Source of the DNA: Theocolax elegans
Lineage: Eukaryota > Arthropoda > Insecta > Hymenoptera > Cerocephalidae
Length of the DNA: 64,000 nt
Assembly (NCBI GenBank): GCA_026168455.1
Contig: CM047431.1
Coordinates: forward strand, 11,071,703 to 11,135,702
Direction: 5' to 3'
Shown piece by piece: positions 43,539 through 53,032 of the stretch. The notes under the pieces were generated by a model that saw only the letters and a program-made list of their open reading frames with translations, was not told the origin of the DNA and did not search any database. The translations under genes and the position numbers were made by a program. How positions within the stretch are numbered: the stretch's first letter is position 1; every line of letters begins with the position of its first letter.

Positions 43539-44285
43539 ATGCCATCATCCGGATTTTTCGGTAGGAGTCGTAGTAAAAAAAACCTAGCATCTACCGGAAC
43601 CATACCCAAAACACGAGAATTTTCACTTCCTCCGGTCCGGTCGATGGGTAGCATCGAGGACCTCAAATCAACCATAAATTCTGGCGACCTTAAGAAAATA
43701 AATAAAATTTTTGAACGATTAAGTGCTCAGCAAAAAACATTTTTCTTAGCTACACACCTAAGCAATAGCACCACATCCGCACCGCCAAAAATAGAACCTT
43801 CAACCGCACACATTGTCGAAAACTCACAGACCGAATTCAGACAAAATATTACGAATATGCAACCCCCAAATACATTTAATTCGGACCAATCAAAAGAACA
43901 ATTACAGTCACCGTTTTATAATCCAAATTTTCCAGCCATCGACCCTGCGAGCAGCGTAACAAATAAAACACAACTGCTAAAAGAACTACAGTCAGATCCG
44001 GCCACCGAAGGTTCCCATGCACCCATAACTGCACAAATGCCGTGGACAAATCTCGTGCTGCTAGAGCGCATGCTACGCGACATACAGGCTGCTCAAAAAC
44101 AATTACTGGAGGCTACACACATAATCAATCACCACAATTTAACACATACATACACCGACGACATAATCACAGCACGGAACCCACACATACGCAAATTGCA
44201 CTCATTCGATCCAACACAAGCGCAATCTCTCCAATACAATCCACCAATACCTATCACGAATCCACTCCTAACACAGCTCGATTGA
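43539..44285 (+). CDS. Gag-like protein of the Gypsy-like element
   Basis: An ATG-started 248-codon frame. The N-terminus is basic (GRSRSKKNLAST) and a short acidic/hydrophobic segment (IEDLKSTINSGDLKKINKIF) follows; the rest is Gln/Asn/Thr/Pro-rich. There is no CCHC zinc knuckle and no clear capsid homology that I can recognise. Its place between the LTR leader and the RT makes gag the natural call. It ends exactly where the RT-coding frame resumes in another frame, and no protease is found, so a deletion has probably fused the remains. Confidence 0.45.
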   Translation: MPSSGFFGRSRSKKNLASTGTIPKTREFSLPPVRSMGSIEDLKSTINSGDLKKINKIFERLSAQQKTFFLATHLSNSTTSAPPKIEPSTAHIVENSQTEFRQNITNMQPPNTFNSDQSKEQLQSPFYNPNFPAIDPASSVTNKTQLLKELQSDPATEGSHAPITAQMPWTNLVLLERMLRDIQAAQKQLLEATHIINHHNLTHTYTDDIITARNPHIRKLHSFDPTQAQSLQYNPPIPITNPLLTQLD

Positions 44286-44865
44286 CAATATCTCAAGCAA
44301 CAGCTTTAATCCCAACCTTTAACATAGGGACATGCCATCCCCTACCCTTCACGAGTGACATCCTAGAAAGTCTAGCATCGGCAAATCTGATCACAGTCAT
44401 GGATCTTAAACAAGGATTCTATCAGATCGAAATGCATTCCGAACAGCATCGACAGTATAAAAAAATGGCTATGGGCTTAAAGGACGCCACGGCCACCTTT
44501 TCTAGAGCAATGTCGCTCGCTATGACAGGATTATAAGGTCAACAAGTTCAAATCTACCTGGACGACATAATGGTATACGCACAGATATTAGAGAAACACG
44601 GCAAACGTCTTAGAAGAGTACTAAAGCGAATCGTCGATGCAAACCTAACAATCGAACCGAAAAAATGCCAATTTCTAAAAAGTGAAGCAAGTGTACTTGG
44701 ACATATAGTAGGCAGTGGCAGCATTAAAATCGATCCCAAAAAACTAGTTGCAGTAAGAAATTACCCTCAACCCACCAACGCAAGAAAAGTTAAACAATGG
44801 CTCGGACTCGTAGGATACTACAGAAGATTCATAAAAAAGTTCGCCAAAATCGCTCAACCATAATC
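44285..44865 (+). pseudogene. Gypsy-like reverse transcriptase
   Basis: The readable blocks are HPLPFTSDILESLASANLIT, VMDLKQGFYQIEM (motif A Asp), KKMAMGLKDATATFSRAM (motif B), then after a TAA at 44,534 VQIYLDDIMVYAQ (YLDD, motif C) and CQFLKSEASVLGHIV, TNARKVKQWLGLVGYYRRFI (the LGL.GYYRRFI thumb motif). The fingers upstream of HPLPF are missing. A further TAA follows AKIAQP at 44,861. It copies element RNA in cytoplasmic particles when intact; this copy cannot. Confidence 0.85.
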
Positions 44866-45340
44866 TCAACTACTCAGAAAAAGCGAACCTTTTATATGGG
44901 GCGAACAACAAACAAAAACATTCAATCTCCTCAAGGACATGCTGTGCAGCACCAGACCTAAGACAACCATTTATAGTAACAACGGACGCCTCGGACTATG
45001 CTATCGGAGTCATTCTAAGTCAGGGAGAACTCAGCATGGATCGTCTATGCGCATACGCCTCAAGGTGTCTACACAACAGTGAACTCAATTACCCTACCTA
45101 CGACAAAGAACTACTCGCAGTAGTTTTTGCCAAGGACCAATTCAGACACTATTTATTCGACAGAAAATTCACCCTCATCACAGACCACGAGCCTCTTAAG
45201 CATTTTCACTCGACCAAAAACCAGATCTTAGATTCAATAGACTAAAGGCATGTCTCCAAGGCTACAAATTCGACGTAATATACCGACCAGGAGACAAAAA
45301 CTGCAATGCCGACGCCTTGTCTAGAAATCCTGTTATAACA
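44866..45340 (+). pseudogene. Gypsy-like RNase H domain
   Basis: Blocks: LRQPFIVTTDASDYAIGVIL (catalytic Asp, about 44,958-45,015, in a shifted frame), CAYASRCLHNSELNYPTYDK, ELLAVVFAKDQFRHYLFDRK (Glu), TLITDHEPLKHF (Asp) and IYRPGDKNCNADALSR. A TAG/TAA near 45,243 interrupts it. This is the usual RNase H that removes RNA from the hybrid. It connects to a linker region of unclear homology. Confidence 0.8.
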
Positions 45341-46010
45341 GAGGGCCAGATCAATCCGGAACTGCCTAGGGCTCAACTATACAAACTAGCCAATGAACAA
45401 GAACCATACAACGTACCTGAACAGGATATCAAACCCATAAAAATACTTATCGCCAGGGCCTCCCTGCAAAATACACAAAATAACCAACCCATGGAACCAC
45501 AAAATGGAAAATTAAATTCAGATTGCTTCCAACGCCCAAATTCAGCAAGAAGAATTCTGCACGAATCACCTATATATACAGAAGGAGAAGCCTTAGCACT
45601 TAGGAGCCACGATGAATGATTCTTCATATGCCTCGTAAAACGAAACATTTTCCCGAGCGACAAGGTAATACTCATTCAATGGCTTACACTGTTACCAAGT
45701 AGCAAAAACTTATATACACTCGACTATAGGGACACATCACTGTTCGACTGCATACTAACCACCCTAAAACTTAAATCAAGAGGTAAATCAATATACCGAC
45801 TAGGATGCCGAGAGAACCAGAATTCAAGAAATTCTAGCTCAATCCATAGCCAAGGAAAGACAATATGCTAATTGATCAGCGGAAGGCGATAGCAAGCAGA
45901 GCGATGAAATTTTGAGTCAATGCACTTCAAACAAAAAACTAAGCCACCTCCGAAAAGAATCTCAGCTACCAAAAGGTATTCAGGCAGCGAGCTCTCCACA
46001 AACCAGTTGA
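45341..46010 (+). pseudogene. Pol linker between RNase H and integrase
   Basis: Low-complexity polar sequence with several stops. An open stretch, 45,317-45,619, begins with the end of RNase H. From 45,631 the sequence is duplicated at 46,629. No catalytic motif is recognised. Confidence 0.4.
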
Positions 46011-47537
46011 TTGAAAACCATCAATGAAAATCCTGACCCACTACCTCCAGGCAACGAAATAGGAAATAAACAAATAAGCATCGACCCTCTAGAGACGGTG
46101 AAGCTCGACAAATACAACACATCAGATGTTCACATAGAAGCCACCGCAATCGTAAATCACGCACAAGCACCAATCCAAGAACCCCACCATCCTAACCTCC
46201 TTACCAAAAAAGGAAACACCTGGCTGCAACACTCGTTATTGCAATTTATCGACAAATTGCATTCACGTTTCATCGTAGACGTAGAAGAAAATGAAGTTGA
46301 TGGCAAATCAAACGCGTGGATACATATAGGGAAAGTTGACGCAACCAAAAATAGTCAACCTGAAAAATCTGATAACACTGATCGATATACTATAATAAAA
46401 GAATACCATGAAACAGCTATAGGTGGACACCGCGGAATTAACAAAACTTACGCTAAAATAGCCAACGACTATTATTGGAAGAACATGCATCCAGATATAC
46501 GCCAATTCATTCTAAGATGCTCTCAATGCCAAAAAAATAAACTAATTAGACAAAAAACAAAACTACCCTTAGTTATAAGTAACACTTCATCATTTCCATT
46601 CGAACAGATTTCCTTAGACTTCTACGGGCCTCGTAAAACGAAACATTTTCCCGAGCGACAAGGTAATACTCATTCAATGGCTTACACTGTTACCAAGTAG
46701 CAAAAACTTATATACACTCGACTATAGGGACACATCACTGTTCGACTGCATACTAACCACCCTAAAACTTAAATCAAGAGGTAAATCAATATACCGACTA
46801 GGATGCCGAGAGAACCAGAATTCAAGAAATTCTAGCTCAATCCATAGCCAAGGAAAGACAATATGCTAATTGATCAGCGGAAGGCGATAGCAAGCAGAGC
46901 GATGAAATTTTGAGTCAATGCACTTCAAACAAAAAACTAAGCCACCTCCGAAAAGAATCTCAGCTACCAAAAGGTATTCAGGCAGCGAGCTCTCCACAAA
47001 CCAGTTGATTGAAAACCATCAATGAAAATCCTGACCCACTACCTCCAGGCAACGAAATAGGAAATAAACAAATAAGCATCGACCCTCTAGAGACGGTGAA
47101 GCTCGACAAATACAACACATCAGATGTTCACATAGAAGCCACCGCAATCGTAAATCACGCACAAGCACCAATCCAAGAACCCCACCATCCTAACCTCCTT
47201 ACCAAAAAAGGAAACACCTGGCTGCAACACTCGTTATTGCAATTTATCGACAAATTGCATTCACGTTTCATCGTAGACGTAGAAGAAAATGAAGTTGATG
47301 GCAAATCAAACGCGTGGATACATATAGGGAAAGTTGACGCAACCAAAAATAGTCAACCTGAAAATCTGATAACACTGATCGATCTACTATAATAAAAGAA
47401 TACCATGAAACAGCTATAGGTGGACACCGCGGAATTAACAAAACTTACGCTAAAATAGCCAACGACTATTATTGGAAGAACATGCATCCAGATATACGCC
47501 AATTCATTCTAAGATGCTCTCAATGCCAAAAAAATAA
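45631..47537 (+). repeat. 998 bp tandem duplication inside the Gypsy-like element
   Basis: Sequence starting CCTCGTAAAACGAAACATTT at 45,631 recurs at 46,629 (period 998). The second copy breaks off at 47,537, after the CxxC of the integrase zinc-binding domain. The copies are nearly identical; differences include a lost A (GAAAATCTG for GAAAAATCTG). The 998 bp includes the integrase N-terminal domain. Confidence 0.9.
46378..46625 (+). pseudogene. Integrase HHCC domain, first copy
   Basis: IIKEYHETAIGGHRGINKTY provides the two His, and DIRQFILRCSQCQKNK the two Cys of the zinc-binding domain. It continues to SLDFYGP (the first core Asp) and then runs into the second 998 bp copy instead of the rest of the core. 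It is therefore a duplicated, incomplete integrase. Confidence 0.8.
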
Positions 47538-47733
47538 AATCGACCGATTCAAAAAATAATACAGATAATTCAACGGAAACTTTAAATCTGAACCACTTAG
47601 AAACACAACAGCCAACCATAGAAGAAACCTTATGCAACAATAACGATAATTTAAGTCAGCAGAATCGACCTTACAACAAACGACTAGACAGATATCTCAC
47701 TCTAAATGTCAGACCACCAAGAGAAAAACCACC

Positions 47734-48111
47734 TTGGGCCCCAGTAAACGACGGAAGGCCGGACCCATTCAAAAGTTTAACACAAATAAATCAACATTCC
47801 TTCAGATTTTAGCATACATAACCACAACTGATGTCTCACTAAACACTGAAATACAAGAAGCACTAACAGAAAGAGCATACATAAATCCAGAACAGCTAAT
47901 CAACGACCAATCTGCTATAAACAACATACACATACACAATATAAATAACATCCACGTCTTCGCAATTTTCCTAAAGAATCATCTGCACGAAAGACCGCTA
48001 AGATTAAATATAAGGAAATGCGTAACTAATCTAAAGGCTTTATTAATTGCGAAGAAAGTCAAAAGTATAGCCATAATAAGAGATTTGGCTATGCTCTCTA
48101 TTGGCGAATAG
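47734..48111 (+). pseudogene. Pol linker fragment upstream of the genuine integrase
   Basis: A 125-codon open frame (ITTTDVSLNTEIQEALTERA ... NIRKCVTNLKALLIAKKVKS) with no recognised catalytic motif. It is followed by IIAVLYINNLPVPAAP, which leads into DRYTIIKEYHE, so this is probably the original sequence between RNase H and integrase that the 998 bp duplication displaced. Confidence 0.4.
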
Positions 48112-48205
48112 TCCTATTTCATAAAACAGTTCAATCAAATATTCTCCGGGTAACCAATAATTGCAGTACTTTACATCAACAATTTACCTGTCCCAGCGGC
48201 ACCTG

Positions 48206-48960
48206 ATCGATATACTATAATAAAAGAATACCATGAAACAGCTATAGGTGGACACCGCGGAATTAACAAAACTTACGCTAAAATAGCCAACGACTATTAT
48301 TGGAAGAACATGCATCCAGATATACGCCAATTCATTCTAAGATGCTCTCAATGCCAAAAAAATAAACTAATTAGACAAAAAACAAAACTACCCTTAGTTA
48401 TAAGTAACACTTCATCATTTCCATTCGAACAGATTTCCTTAGACTTCTACGGGCCACTTAAAACGACAGACGACAGATACAGATACATACTCTCAGCACA
48501 AGACTAGCTAACTAAATATACGATTTTAACACCTGCTAGAACGGCAACTGCCGAAGAGGTAGGCCGAGCATTAACAGAAAAAATTATATGCTACTTTGGA
48601 CCACCGGCAGCAATCATAACAGACCAAGGAACCCATTTCCAAAATCGACTACTAGAACATTTCGCCAAGATATTCAAAAAAAGTAAATATCGTACCACAG
48701 CAACCACGCTCAGACTGACGGTGGAATCGACCGCATGCACCACACCCTAACCGACTATTTATTTAAGGAAATACATAGAAAAGCTAACCGACTGGCAAAA
48801 ATGGACACCCATTTGTCAGCACGCCTACAACTGTACCGAACACGAATGCACCGGGTACACTCCGCACGAACTTCTGTTTGAACAAAAGCCTCGCACACCA
48901 TCAAGCTTCCCTCCCAGAGAAAACTTCCCAACGTACAGTCAATATGCAGCTGAACGCACA
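48206..48960 (+). pseudogene. Gypsy-like integrase, core-containing copy
   Basis: The HHCC domain (48,220-48,360) is followed by the core: SLDFYGPLKTT (first Asp), FGPPAAIITDQGTHFQNRLL (second Asp) and then a frameshifted HPQTDGGIDRMHHTL-like block holding the expected Glu region. A TAG at 48,508 and frameshifts near 48,680 and 48,760 disrupt it. Later blocks (KLTDWQKWTPICQHAYNCTE, EHECTGYTPHELLFEQKPR) are typical of the Gypsy integrase end. It would insert cDNA into chromosomes if intact. Confidence 0.85.
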
Positions 48961-48984
48961 AACGATTTAACACAACTACAAACC

Positions 48985-49230
48985 ATGGCAGCCATGAATC
49001 TCGTACAATCCAAATACAAATCAGAATACGAAACAGTGTATTTGCTAAAAGAACCTCAAATTGGAAAATTCTACCTAAAATACGAAGGACCTTACGAAAT
49101 AATACACATCAATCAGAAAAACCACAATGTAGATATAAAAAACGATAACAACCAAAAAACAATGCACGCTAACAAGTTCAAACGAGCCGCTGATGTAAAA
49201 TGCAATGAGCAACGCACTACAATGACTTAA
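48985..49230 (+). pseudogene. Integrase C-terminal GPY module
   Basis: Reads VYLLKEPQIGKFYLKYEGPY then EIIHINQKNHNVDIKNDN and MHANKFKRA. The GPY...I pattern is the GPY/F module at the end of Gypsy integrases. The frame ends in TAA at 49,228. No env-like ORF follows. Confidence 0.7.
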
Positions 49231-49669
49231 CCAATCACTATAACAAACAAAACCTGAACGGACGAACGACACGCCCTAACAACATTCGAATAATTGCGGC
49301 TATCGGACGCGCGGTCACGAACCGCGCGACAATCATACGGACACGTAATAATACTGCAGTCAACCCCAACTACTCACACGCACCTCAAAATAAATAACAC
49401 GTATCCGTACAACAAGCACTCATCACCTAACCATACATCGCAGTTAAAAAGCAGCATACATCTTCACGGTACCCGGGGATCAGCATCAGCATCTCACTCC
49501 GCGGCGGTCCAGCAAGCACGTTGCACCTGACGACAGAAGAGGCCAAGAGAACTCTACATCACACCAAACTGTAATCTCGTCCATAAGACCAACATAGAAA
49601 AATAATTAATGAATAAGAGAACAGATAATAAAAAAAAGCCAAAATAACATAATGCAACAACAAACAAAT
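49231..49669 (+). other. 3' region of the Gypsy-like element
   Basis: CA-rich non-coding sequence, probably the untranslated 3' end; a 78-codon frame at 49,294 is not recognised. It is interrupted by the TTAA element and continues at 50,309-50,600. Confidence 0.4.
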
Positions 49670-49673
49670 TTAA

Positions 49674-50304
49674 GGGGAGGTCGTACAAAACTGATTGATG
49701 GGTTAACAGATTTGACAGATTTGACAATTTGAGGTTATGAAAAAAATAATTATAGTATCATATAATATGTAGTAATATACATAACAATAGGTAAGGCACA
49801 CCGCATGTGTGTCTAATAGCTAACCGATCGATTCGACAGATCGAGGCCTATAAGAATATTACACAGCGCCACCATTAGGCAAAATAAAAAACTTATATGT
49901 TTTGCAGATAACCTGCAAAACTGTTTATTATTTGCAAACTAATTTTAGCTGTTTTGCATAATTTTTATACAAAATCTTACCAGAGCGCCATTCTATACTT
50001 TATTACGATTGTTTTGGTAAAATTTTGTATCATGACATAGCGTAGAAGCAAAAATTAGTGAAGAACCGTAATTAAACTGCATCTCATACAATGGTCAGAT
50101 AATTTACGGTAAATAATAATAATACGAAATTTTTCGATTAAATTAAAACCAGAGAGCTATTCTCCTGACCAAATTAATGATGTGTGCCAAATTTGGAGTA
50201 ATTTGATCAATCAAAAGAGGAGAATAGTGCAGAATACAAATTTCCATTTACGCACTAAAACAGTGACATATTTGATTGACAGTTTTCTCTGTTACGACCT
50301 CCCC
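49674..50304. mobile_element. Non-autonomous TIR element with TTAA target duplication
   Basis: TTAA at 49,670-49,673 and 50,305-50,308 flank GGGGAGGTCGTA ... TACGACCTCCCC (12 bp perfect TIR, followed by looser AAACTGATTGA / TTGATTGACAGTTT). It is 631 bp long with no ORF. TTAA targets occur with piggyBac, Kolobok and some others; the GGGG end fits Kolobok better than piggyBac, but this is a guess. It is inserted in the 3' part of the Gypsy-like element. Confidence 0.75.
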
Positions 50305-50731
50305 TTAACAAAATAAAATCCTTAAGCAAAACCGGATCAATCGTGTTACCAAACAAGCGAACAACGATTATGACTCCAGCATCAGCAACACAGCATCACA
50401 TCGGGAGCTCTCGCATCTCACGCAAGTGAAGAAAATAGACAGCGACCAAACGATACAATCAGGGCACACGATAGCCAGCACCATTAAACATCGACAACAC
50501 ATTTTGCATTCGCCTAAAAAGAACAAATCAAGTTATTATTAAATAGCATACACAGTATATACACAAAATTATGATTAAAACTCATCCATTCATGAATTAT
50601 CAATTCATAGATAAATCCCTCTAAACCGATCAAAAATTGACTCCTTCAATTAAAAATAATACAACACTAAAGCATTCAATACTAATTTAAATATTAAAAC
50701 ATTATGAATTTAACGTTTGGTGATGACTTAT

Positions 50732-52122
50732 ATATCGTCGTTCCCCGATAAGAAGGTGCTACCTCGGAATCCAATTATAAAAGGTGCTACCTCGGAATCC
50801 GGTTATAACAGGTGCTACCTCGGAGCCCGGTTATAAAAGGTGCTACCTCGGAGTCCGGTTATAAAAGGTGCTACCTCGGAGTCCGGTTTTAAAAGGTGCT
50901 AACTCGGAGTCCGGTTATAAATAACTCAGGAACGAATTTTTCGTCTATGATTTTAAGTTGGTACTACTGCCGGTTTAGCTCAGCAATAATATTGACAATT
51001 GTTTTTTGGCAATTTTCTAAAAGATTATTTTTATTTATCTATTATTTAACGTTGTACTCTTATTTTTAATGCGGAATTTAACAATATATCGTAAAACTTA
51101 ATACCGTAACATAATGTTTATAATAATTATAATTAAAACAAAATAGATGAAATATACACTTTAGTCAATTGTTGGTTTTAAATAACTCAATTTTTATAAT
51201 ACATTTCGACACAACTGCCGAAGGTTCTGTTTTACGGAGTGAGATTTTTTCGCTAGAGTTAAACAAGGGAGAGAAATGGAATAAGGTACAAAATGATTCG
51301 AATACAACCGCCAAATTGAATAGTTGAGAGTTTAAGAGGTATCAGTGATAAATTACATTTGTCAAATTAAACTTAAAATTGCGAAAAATGACAGTTTGCG
51401 AGAAATTATTAAAATTTACGCATTTAGCTTATATTTTTATCATTTAACCCCCTGGCGCAGTATCCCGAGATATCTCGTCCAAAATATACGTGATTTGTAT
51501 ATTACGCGTACGCAGGGGGGTTAAACATACTTAACTATTATTTACCATGTATTTTCTGCAGTTACTACTCATCATAATTAGTTTTTTAACTTTTGCAGTA
51601 GTATAATTTATAATTTTATAATTTATCAATGATTATCTATTGAATCTATATATGATATTATCAAAGTTTAGTACATATATATGTCGACGTAATTTTCTTA
51701 TTTTGGAGATTAAAATATAAAAAGAAACAGTTTAAAATATATTCAAACTAAATAATAACTTTACCTGAATTACGTTTATTTAAATTTTTTGATGATATAC
51801 GCATAGGTACTACTAAATAATAATAAATAACTAATAGATAAATAAAAATAATCTTTTATAAAATTGCCAAAAACAATTGTCAATCTTATTGCTGAGCTTA
51901 CACTTGCAGTAGTACCAACTTAAAATCATAGACTGAAATTTCGCTCCTGAGTTATCACCTTTTATAACCGGACTCCGAGTTAGCACCTTTTATAACCGGA
52001 CTCCAAGGTAGCACCTTTTATAACCGGACTCCGAGGTAGCACCTTTTATAACCGGACTCCGAGGTAGGACCTTTTACAACCGGATTCCGAGATAGCACCT
52101 TCTTATCGGGGAACGACGATAT
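50732..52122. mobile_element. Foldback element with 28 bp tandem repeats in both arms
   Basis: Ends ATATCGTCGTTCCCCGATAA / TTATCGGGGAACGACGATAT. Each arm is about 300-325 bp and starts with an array of a 28 bp unit (AAGGTGCTACCTCGGAGTCC GGTTATAA), six or seven copies, left at 50,751-50,923 and right at 51,955-52,105. The arms continue with matching AT-rich sequence (to 51,055; from 51,823). The middle 770 bp is unrelated to the arms and has no ORF. The structure resembles FB-type foldback elements. A target duplication could not be fixed because the ends themselves read ATAT. Confidence 0.75.
51448..51520. mobile_element. 73 bp TTAA-flanked mini-element
   Basis: TTAA (51,444-51,447) then CCCCCTGGCGCAG and, at the right, CGCGTACGCAGGGGGG then TTAA (51,521-51,524). 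The C-rich inverted ends and TTAA target are piggyBac-like. It contains a CCCGAGATATCTCG palindrome. It sits in the middle of the foldback element. It is very short, so coincidence cannot be fully excluded. Confidence 0.5.
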
Positions 52123-53032
52123 GATTATCGGTCTTTCCGAACTAAATGCTTTATTTTTGGAATAAAGCAGGCCCATTATACCCTTTGTCCACTATGGTTG
52201 GTGGAATTTCCCAGATTATAATAATATTATTAATAATTTAAATCAATTAAATATGAAAAATAAAAAGAAAACAAATCAAATAAATTAATAAAATTTAAAT
52301 AAACACAAAATTTCAACCAATACAAATATTTTCACAATTAACAAATAACTATCAATTATAAATACAAGTATATTATTTTGTGCAACCACAATTACTGATA
52401 CAAATTAATTCATAAGTATACTACATATAATTAACTATAATAATTAATTATATATTAATACTTATATTAATTAACTATAATCTACATAATATTAAAATTT
52501 TATAAGTGAAATTGTGAATTTTTCTGTAAAAAACCCCTTATACTGTAAAAAATATTTAGTGAATGTCATTTTTTATGAGTCCATTGTAATCGCATTGATA
52601 CAAGGGTAAATTTACCACTATTACAAATATTTTAAAGAGTCGTTTTTTATTAGTTTTTTGGCTTGGAAGTTTCAGTAGTCCGCGTGCGTACATACGTACG
52701 TACGTACGTACGTACAACTTCTTATACATTGTCACGCGAGTTCTCTGAACTCACGTGACAACATACATTTTACCATTAATTATTACAATTACACAACCGA
52801 TAATTAATTTTGTTGTCAACAATTAATTGTCGTGGTGCCAGGTATAAACTGTATGTATTCAAAAATTATAATAAATATATATTATTTGTAATATTAATAA
52901 CAAATTATATTTAGAAATATATCTAAAATAAGCATTTTTCTGTGAATTCCCATTTTACTGTAAATAATTATATAAATAAACATTATCTTTTTTAGACTTT
53001 ATGTGTCCCTGGAATTATGACAAACAGTTCCT
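52123..53032. other. AT-rich region with microsatellite and LTR-start-like hairpin
   Basis: No gene. (TACG)n occurs at about 52,690-52,716. At 52,730-52,762 TGTCACGCGAGTTC and GAACTCACGTGACA form a hairpin like those at the LTR starts elsewhere in the window, but no LTR body can be defined. Confidence 0.4.

Larger units (their letters stand above)
42011..50600 (+). mobile_element. Gypsy-like LTR retrotransposon, decayed, 3' LTR not found
   Basis: Order: 5' LTR (42,011-42,287), PBS-like sequence, leader with a 41 bp minisatellite, a TIR insertion (42,915-43,456), gag-like ORF (43,539-44,285), RT (44,285-44,865), RNase H (about 44,880-45,330), linker, integrase zinc-binding domain (three times), integrase core (48,430-48,950), GPY module (48,985-49,230), 3' region to about 50,600, itself interrupted by a TTAA element. 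Protease and the N-terminal part of the RT are not seen. The pol order RT-RNase H-integrase fits Gypsy/Ty3 elements. Confidence 0.8.

Noticed and set aside
50732..52122. A 9 bp target duplication as expected for FB/MULE foldback elements
   Set aside because: No matching 8-9 bp flanks were found with any reasonable placement of the ends.
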